From positions 1 to 10,616 of the forward strand of contig JAFGKO010000256.1 of assembly GCA_016928525.1 (NCBI GenBank): a stretch of DNA of 10,616 nucleotides, read 5' to 3'. This DNA is from Anaerolineales bacterium (GTDB taxonomy: Bacteria; Chloroflexota; Anaerolineae; Anaerolineales; Villigracilaceae). Positions 6,532-10,616 of the stretch are shown here, piece by piece (within the stretch, counting starts at the first letter, position 1; the number at the start of each line of letters is the position of its first letter). The translations under genes were made by a program, and so were the position numbers. Below the pieces are notes generated by a model, which ran no database searches, was not told where the DNA came from, and saw only the letters and a program-made list of their open reading frames with translations.

Positions 6532-7869
6532 ATGCTCAAAATCTATGACGTCGAAACCGCAAAACACACTATCCTCAAACGCATCCCACCCGACGAAACT
6601 AACGTGCCGCCCATAGTGCTCGAGCGCATCGCCGAGACCTTCGGGGAGCGCATCAGCGCTGAAGAAGCCGTGCGCAGAATTTTGCGAGACGTCCGCACGC
6701 GTGGCGATGCTGCCTTGCGGGATTGGTCTACCAGACTGGACGGCTTCCCCGCAAATGCCCCGCTGCGTGTACCGAATGAGCAGCTTTCTTCCGCCTTAGA
6801 AACATTACCCACCCTCGAACGGGAAGCTCTCGAACTGGCTGCCGAGCGCATCCGCGGATTCTACAGCCGCCAGCCGCTGACCAGTTGGTTCACAAACGAC
6901 CTGGGCGGCACGCTCGGACAGATCATCCGCCCTCACACGCGCGTGGGATTGTACGTGCCCGGCGGCACGGCTCCCCTGCCATCGTCAGTGTTGATGTCGG
7001 CGGTCCCGGCGCAGGTAGCGGGCGTAAAAGATATCGTTGTTGTCGCCCCACCTATGCACGGAACGGGACAGATCGCCCCCATTACTTTGGCCGCCTGTGC
7101 CTTGGTCGGTGTAACGGAAGTGTATGCGCTTGGCGGCGCGCAGGCCATCGCTGCCCTGGCCTATGGCACCGAATCTGTCCCCGCCGTGGACAAGATCTTT
7201 GGCCCCGGTAACTTGTTCGTCACACTCGCCAAGCGCCAGGTCTTCGGCGCAGTCGGCATCGATGGGCTGGCCGGTCCCACAGAGACGGTCGTCATCGCCG
7301 ATGAGACCGCCAAATCCGCCTGGGTTGCTTCCGACCTGCTCGCCCAGGCCGAACACGACGTGCTGGCCTCCGCTATCCTGCTGACGCCATCTCAGAAACT
7401 AGCTGAAGCCGTGCAGGTCGAAGTCGGCCGCCAAATGGAGACGTTACCCCGCGCCGACATCCTGGCCCAATCGTTGCCCGGTCAGAGCGGCATCGTCCTC
7501 ACCAAAGATCTGGGCGAAGCCGCCGTTCTCAGCAACGCTTATGCACCCGAACATCTCTGCCTGGCCGTATCCGATCCATGGGCGCTGAGTGAAAAGATCA
7601 CCAACGCGGGCGGCATTTTCATGGGCGAACACTCCTTTGAAGTTCTTGGTGATTACGTTGCCGGACCAAGCCACGTCATGCCGACCGGCGGCAGCGCCCG
7701 CTTCGCCTCGCCGCTCAACGTGTGGGACTTCGTCCACATCATCAGCCTGATCGCGCTCGACCCCGCCACCACCGCCAAGATCGCACCCCTGGCTGCCCGC
7801 ATCGCCCGCGCCGAAAGCCTGGAAGCGCACGCGCGTTCTGCGCTGCAGAGAGTAGAGAATCGAGAATAG
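6532..7869 (+). CDS. hisD: Histidinol dehydrogenase (HisD)
   Basis: HisD is the zinc enzyme that oxidises histidinol to histidine with two NAD+, the last two steps of the pathway. From ATG 6532 the product has 445 residues, close to the usual 430. The likely zinc ligands are Q272 and H275 (LLAQAEHD), D374 ([10 protein letters not shown]) and H433 near the C-terminus. E340 and H341 in YAPEHL are the expected catalytic pair. [14 protein letters not shown] (about 200-213) and KIFGPGN (221-227) are family signatures. ATG 6532 was chosen because AAGGAG (6520-6525) lies 6 bases upstream; an in-frame ATG at 6454 would add 26 unlikely residues encoded by the spacer repeat. The final residues RVENRE are encoded by AGAGTAGAGAATCG-type repeat words that run on past the stop. 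Confidence 0.96.
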   Translation: MLKIYDVETAKHTILKRIPPDETNVPPIVLERIAETFGERISAEEAVRRILRDVRTRGDAALRDWSTRLDGFPANAPLRVPNEQLSSALETLPTLEREALELAAERIRGFYSRQPLTSWFTNDLGGTLGQIIRPHTRVGLYVPGGTAPLPSSVLMSAVPAQVAGVKDIVVVAPPMHGTGQIAPITLAACALVGVTEVYALGGAQAIAALAYGTESVPAVDKIFGPGNLFVTLAKRQVFGAVGIDGLAGPTETVVIADETAKSAWVASDLLAQAEHDVLASAILLTPSQKLAEAVQVEVGRQMETLPRADILAQSLPGQSGIVLTKDLGEAAVLSNAYAPEHLCLAVSDPWALSEKITNAGGIFMGEHSFEVLGDYVAGPSHVMPTGGSARFASPLNVWDFVHIISLIALDPATTAKIAPLAARIARAESLEAHARSALQRVENRE

Positions 7870-7907
7870 AGAGTAGAGAGCAGTCGAACACCTGCCCACT
7901 ATTCTCT
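7848..7907. repeat. Self-complementary simple-word spacer, hisD-hisC
   Basis: Purine words of the type AGAGTAGAGAAT and AGAGTAGAGAG run from inside the end of hisD through 7881. AGAGAAT (7854-7860) has a perfect partner ATTCTCT at 7901-7907, directly before the hisC ribosome site (GGAG, 7908-7911). A hairpin here would bring the hisD stop close to the hisC start. Function unknown. Confidence 0.45.
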
Positions 7908-7916
7908 GGAGAAACT

Positions 7917-9062
7917 ATGCAGCTACCCTCCCACATTCAAAACCTGCCTCCCTACACGCCCATCGAACCATTCGAGGTACTCTCCGAGCGCGTTGGTCGC
8001 TCACCTGAGCAGATCATCAAGCTTGACGCCAACGAGAATCCCTATGGTATGTCGCCGCGCGCCCGTGCTGCCCTGGCGAATCTGCCTTACGGGCACATCT
8101 ACCCCGACCCCGAATCCCGCGCCCTGCGCGCTGCCTTATCCGCGTTCACTGGAGCACCTGTCAAAAACCTGCTGGCCGGAGCCGGAGCCGACGAACTGAT
8201 CGATCTGATCATGCGCGTCACGCTCTCCCCCGGCGACGCCATCCTCAATTGCCCGCCTACCTTTGGCATGTACGCCTTCGACGCCGCCCTGAACAACGCC
8301 CGCGTTATCGACATTCCACGCAAGGCGGATTTTTCCCTGGATGTGGATGGGGTTTTGGAGGTTGCCGGGAAACAGTCCCCTAAACTGATCTTTCTCACCT
8401 CTCCCAACAATCCCGATGGTTCTCTCCTCTCTCAGCCTGCGTTGCAAAAACTACTGACATTGCCTGCCCTGATCATTCTCGATGAAGCTTACATCGAATT
8501 CGCTGCGCCTAAAAGCCTGGGGAAACACCTCAGCCGGATCACGGACGTTCCCAAGCGCGAAAACCTGATCGTCCTACGCACCTTTAGCAAACTGGCCGGG
8601 CTGGCAGGTCTGCGCGTCGGCTACGGAGCCTTCCCCTCCTGGTTGATGCCCACCCTGTGGAAAGCCAAACAGCCATACAATGTCAATGTGGCCGCCAGTA
8701 CCGCCGCAATTGGCGCGCTCGAAGACACTGCCCATCTGACCGAAACTGTCTCAAAATTGGTAGCCGAACGCCAGCGCCTTATCGACGGTCTATCCCGCAT
8801 CCCCTGGCTCTCTCCTTACCCGTCAAGCGCCAACTTCATCCTGTGCCGGGTGGCAGATTCCCTGAGCCTGCCCGCCCCGGTAGAGCAGAGCGGGCCGGGG
8901 TCGAAGGGCGCTGCCCAACTCAAAGCAGATCTGGCAGAAAAGCACGGCATCTTCATCCGCTATTTCAACAAACCCGGCCTCGAAGACCATATCCGCATCA
9001 GCGTCGGCAAACCGGAGCAAACTGATGTGCTTCTCAAAGCATTATTAGCGGTTGAAAGTTGA
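7917..9062 (+). CDS. hisC: Histidinol-phosphate aminotransferase (HisC)
   Basis: HisC is a PLP enzyme that turns imidazole-acetol phosphate into histidinol phosphate with glutamate as donor. It is a class I/II aminotransferase of 381 residues from ATG 7917 (GGAG at 7908-7911). Key sites are visible: LDANENPYG near 36-44, the SPNNPDG segment at 162-168, LDEAYIEF with D189 and Y192, the PLP lysine K225 in [17 protein letters not shown], and the substrate-binding Arg in HIRISVG (R360). An insertion of about 16 residues, [16 protein letters not shown] at 317-332, extends a loop just after ANFILCRV and is rich in G and C. In-frame sequence upstream of 7917 overlaps hisD and is not homologous. The last three residues (VES) fall within the following spacer repeat. 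Confidence 0.95.
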   Translation: MQLPSHIQNLPPYTPIEPFEVLSERVGRSPEQIIKLDANENPYGMSPRARAALANLPYGHIYPDPESRALRAALSAFTGAPVKNLLAGAGADELIDLIMRVTLSPGDAILNCPPTFGMYAFDAALNNARVIDIPRKADFSLDVDGVLEVAGKQSPKLIFLTSPNNPDGSLLSQPALQKLLTLPALIILDEAYIEFAAPKSLGKHLSRITDVPKRENLIVLRTFSKLAGLAGLRVGYGAFPSWLMPTLWKAKQPYNVNVAASTAAIGALEDTAHLTETVSKLVAERQRLIDGLSRIPWLSPYPSSANFILCRVADSLSLPAPVEQSGPGSKGAAQLKADLAEKHGIFIRYFNKPGLEDHIRISVGKPEQTDVLLKALLAVES

Positions 9063-9109
9063 AGGTCAAAAGTCAACTTACCTTCAATCTTCAACTTGTA
9101 ACTTTCAAC
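9051..9109. repeat. Self-complementary simple-word spacer, hisC-hisB
   Basis: GTTGAAAGTT (9051-9060) and AACTTTCAAC (9100-9109) form a perfect 10-bp inverted repeat that starts inside hisC. Alternative arms also fit: TTGAAGGT (9059-9066) with ACCTTCAA (9080-9087), and AGTTGAAG (9057-9064) with CTTCAACT (9089-9096). The left half is built from GTTGAA/GAAGG words and the right half from CTTCAA words. The hisB ribosome site follows at once. Confidence 0.6.
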
Positions 9110-9120
9110 GAAAGGATCTT

Positions 9121-9711
9121 ATGCGAACATCCAAAGTCGCCCGCAAAACCAACGAAACCGACATCACCATCGAACTGGACCTCGATGGTTCCGGCCAGCA
9201 TGATATCGCCACCGGCGTTGGCTTTCTCGACCACATGCTGACTCATATCGCCGTGCATGGACTCTTCGATTTGAATGTCAAGGCAGCAGGTGACTTGCAC
9301 ATCGACGTGCATCACACCGTCGAGGATGTGGCCCTTGTGCTCGGCTCGGCCTTCGACCAGGCGCTGGGTGACCGCAAAGGCATCGTCCGCATGGCGAGCT
9401 TCTATGCACCGATGGACGAAACCCTGGCGTTTATTGCGCTTGACCTGTCTGGTCGCCCCTACGCCGTGATCGACGCCGAATGGGGTTATGCCCCGGTCGG
9501 GGGTATCCCCACCAGCCTGTTCCCGCATTTCTTCGAGAGTTTCGCCGTTACCGCACGCTGCAATCTGCATGCTCGTGTGCTGTACGGCCGCGATGACCAC
9601 CATAAAGCTGAAGCCCTGTTCAAGGCGTTGGCACGTTCACTGGATGCAGCCACACAACTTGATCCCCGCCGAGGGAACGTCCCGTCCACGAAAGGGACAT
9701 TGACCAACTGA
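9121..9711 (+). CDS. hisB: Imidazoleglycerol-phosphate dehydratase (HisB, monofunctional)
   Basis: HisB removes water from imidazole glycerol phosphate to give imidazole acetol phosphate, the substrate of HisC. From ATG 9121 the product has 196 residues, the usual size of the single-function enzyme; there is no histidinol-phosphatase domain, so that step needs a separate enzyme not seen here. Metal- and substrate-binding motifs are present: [14 protein letters not shown] near 33-46, [14 protein letters not shown] near 63-76, and [15 protein letters not shown] near 160-174 with the second His pair. PHFFESFA is also typical. The start has AGGA (9113-9116) 4 bases upstream. An in-frame ATG at 9052 lies in the spacer repeat and overlaps hisC, so it was rejected. 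The stop is 19 bases before hisA. Confidence 0.96.
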   Translation: MRTSKVARKTNETDITIELDLDGSGQHDIATGVGFLDHMLTHIAVHGLFDLNVKAAGDLHIDVHHTVEDVALVLGSAFDQALGDRKGIVRMASFYAPMDETLAFIALDLSGRPYAVIDAEWGYAPVGGIPTSLFPHFFESFAVTARCNLHARVLYGRDDHHKAEALFKALARSLDAATQLDPRRGNVPSTKGTLTN

Positions 9712-9743
9712 TCACTGGAACTGATTACTGATGACCGATCACT
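9706..9743 (+). repeat. ACTGAT word cluster at the hisB-hisA junction
   Basis: AACTGAT occurs at 9706-9712 and 9719-9725, TACTGAT at 9726-9732, and GATCACT at 9710-9716 and 9737-9743. The cluster covers the hisB stop, the 19-base gap and the hisA start, so it encodes the last residue of HisB and the first residues of HisA. No purine-rich ribosome site is visible ahead of ATG 9731, so hisA is probably translated by coupling to hisB. Confidence 0.45.
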
Positions 9744-10477
9744 CTTTCACTATATTTCCTGCCATCGACCTGCGCGCTGGAAAAATCGTCCGGTTGGCGC
9801 AAGGTGACCCGTCCCGGCAGACGACCTACAGCGATGACCCACGCCAGCAGGCCGAGCAGTTCAAAGCCGAGGGCGCGGACTGGCTGCACGTCATCAACCT
9901 GAGCGGCGCGTTCAACGAGGATGCGCAAGCCAATCTGAAAGCGCTTGAAAGCATCCTGGCCGTCGGGCTGAAGGTCGAATTCGGCGGCGGCATCCGCGAT
10001 GAGGAAACCGTCCGCGTCCCGCTCGAAATAGGCGTGGAACGCGTCTTTCTCGGCACGGCGGCCATCCAGAACCCCAAACTGGTTGACTGGGCTATCGAAT
10101 GTTACGGCCCATCCCGCATTGCCGGTGACATCGGCGCGCGCGATGGACAGGTGATGATCATGGGCTGGCAAGAGTCCACGCCGCTGACTGTGCTCGAAGC
10201 CGGGCTGCGCCTGCGGAATCAAGGCGTGGAGTGGTGCGTGCTGACCGATGTCAAACACGATGGAATAGGTACGGGCGTAGATGTCGGCAGCGCAGTGGAG
10301 TTGCAAGAGAAAATCGGTCTGCAAGTGGTCGCATCGGGCGGAGTGTCAACACTGGAGGATGTGCGCAAAGTGAAAAGTGCGGGATTGGCGGGAGTGATTA
10401 TCGGCAGGGCGTTGTATGAAGGGAGTCTGTCATTGCGAGCCGCGATAGCGGCGTGGCAATCTCCGATTAAACGGTGA
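9731..10477 (+). CDS. hisA: Phosphoribosylformimino-AICAR-phosphate isomerase (HisA), with an altered active-site motif
   Basis: HisA is a TIM barrel that opens the ribose ring of ProFAR, the substrate-forming step before HisF/HisH. The 248 residues show FPAIDLRAGKIVRL with catalytic D13, FGGGIRDEETV, the phosphate-binding ASGGVSTLEDV (201-211) and GVIIGRALYEG at the C-terminal phosphate loop, and TDVKHDG (172-178) on strand 6. HisF would lack this combination. Two deviations stand out: the second catalytic Asp, expected in the D-x-R-x-G position, is G135 here (DIGARDG, with D133 two residues earlier), and the usual HVVDL reads HVINL. The C-terminal residues SLRAAIAAWQSPIKR are encoded by a dispersed-repeat sequence. 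The start ATG 9731 has no clear ribosome site. The family is fairly sure; the activity should be seen as probable. Confidence 0.88.
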   Translation: MTDHSFTIFPAIDLRAGKIVRLAQGDPSRQTTYSDDPRQQAEQFKAEGADWLHVINLSGAFNEDAQANLKALESILAVGLKVEFGGGIRDEETVRVPLEIGVERVFLGTAAIQNPKLVDWAIECYGPSRIAGDIGARDGQVMIMGWQESTPLTVLEAGLRLRNQGVEWCVLTDVKHDGIGTGVDVGSAVELQEKIGLQVVASGGVSTLEDVRKVKSAGLAGVIIGRALYEGSLSLRAAIAAWQSPIKR

Positions 10478-10520
10478 AAACCTCTCGATAAGTGTTCCCC
10501 GTTTTACGGGAGATTGCTTC
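10431..10520. repeat. CATTGCGAG/GCAATCTCC dispersed inverted repeat spanning the hisA 3' end
   Basis: CATTGCGAG (from 10431) leads into an inner hairpin (GCCGC, 10439-10443; GCGGC, 10448-10452, flanked by ATTGC and GCAAT). GCAATCTCC (10456-10464) pairs perfectly with GGAGATTGC (10509-10517), and AAACGG (10469-10474) with CCGTTT (10499-10504), enclosing a 24-base loop. From memory, sequences of the form CATTGCGAG...GCAATCTCC are a widespread dispersed bacterial repeat. The left arm is inside hisA and includes its stop. The folded RNA could also end or protect the his transcript, although no T-run follows. Confidence 0.6.
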
Positions 10521-10523
10521 AGG

Positions 10524-10554
10524 TTGACACCCTCCATTAGACTTGGAGTAGTAT
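10524..10554 (+). promoter_or_regulatory. Possible promoter after hisA
   Basis: TTGACA at 10524-10529 is an exact -35 consensus. The best -10 is TAGTAT at 10549-10554, with a 19-base spacer, which is longer than ideal. It directly follows the dispersed repeat. If real, it drives something beyond the right edge rather than continuing the his operon. Confidence 0.3.
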
Positions 10555-10616
10555 TGTTTTGCCAAACAAGGGCTGAGAAAGTCTAGGCCGCCTCAAGAGC
10601 AAAGTGCTGAGAGAAA

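Noticed and set aside
7722..7916. N-terminal extension of HisC overlapping hisD
   Set aside because: The extension is a shadow of hisD in another frame; ATG 7917 has a ribosome site and begins typical HisC sequence.
10570..10616. TPP riboswitch suggested by GCTGAGA words
   Set aside because: The partner segments of the thiamine element are not found after the first copy, and the second copy is cut by the window edge.

Overview
The window is a stretch of bacterial chromosome holding two back-to-back operons, all on the + strand: the end of a phosphate-uptake (pst/pho) operon and the first five genes of a histidine-biosynthesis operon. Protein style suggests a member of the Chloroflexota, probably Anaerolineae-like: enlarged PstC and PstA, a PstS of the GTDSGT type, and a his operon in the order hisG-D-C-B-A. 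This placement is inferred from general resemblance, not from a search.

Layout. 1-715: C-terminal part of PstS, cut by the left edge. 716-833: a spacer with two hairpins. 834-4078: PstC, PstA and PstB, tightly packed (pstC and pstA overlap by ATGA). 4082-4090: an extended -10 promoter candidate just ahead of phoU. 4120-4809: PhoU. 4778-5212: a thioredoxin-type arsenate reductase overlapping the 3' end of phoU. 5213-5454: a regulatory region with a strong sigma70-type promoter, a short reading frame with three consecutive His codons, competing RNA pairings, a rho-independent terminator and a G/C-rich hairpin repeat. 5455-10477: hisG, hisD, hisC, hisB, hisA. 10478-10616: one arm of a long inverted repeat that starts inside hisA, then a short tail I cannot assign with confidence. 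No gene-free stretch exceeds 300 bases.

How it works together. PstS binds phosphate outside the membrane, PstC and PstA form the channel, PstB drives it with ATP, and PhoU restrains the system and its signalling. Pst systems also admit arsenate, so an arsenate reductase in the same operon fits as built-in detoxification. HisG catalyses the first step of histidine synthesis and HisA, HisB, HisC and HisD later ones; hisF, hisH, hisI and hisE are not in the window.

The most interesting item is the region before hisG. It has the full logic of a transcription attenuator driven by a His-rich leader peptide: the promoter places the transcript start only a few bases before the peptide ATG, so the peptide appears to be read from a leaderless RNA, and mutually exclusive 1:2, 2:3 and 3:4 pairings can be drawn base by base. 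Other points worth a look are a swapped position of an expected catalytic aspartate in HisA, a dispersed-repeat sequence that encodes the C-terminus of HisA, self-complementary simple-word spacers at his gene junctions, and large extracytoplasmic insertions in PstC and PstA.
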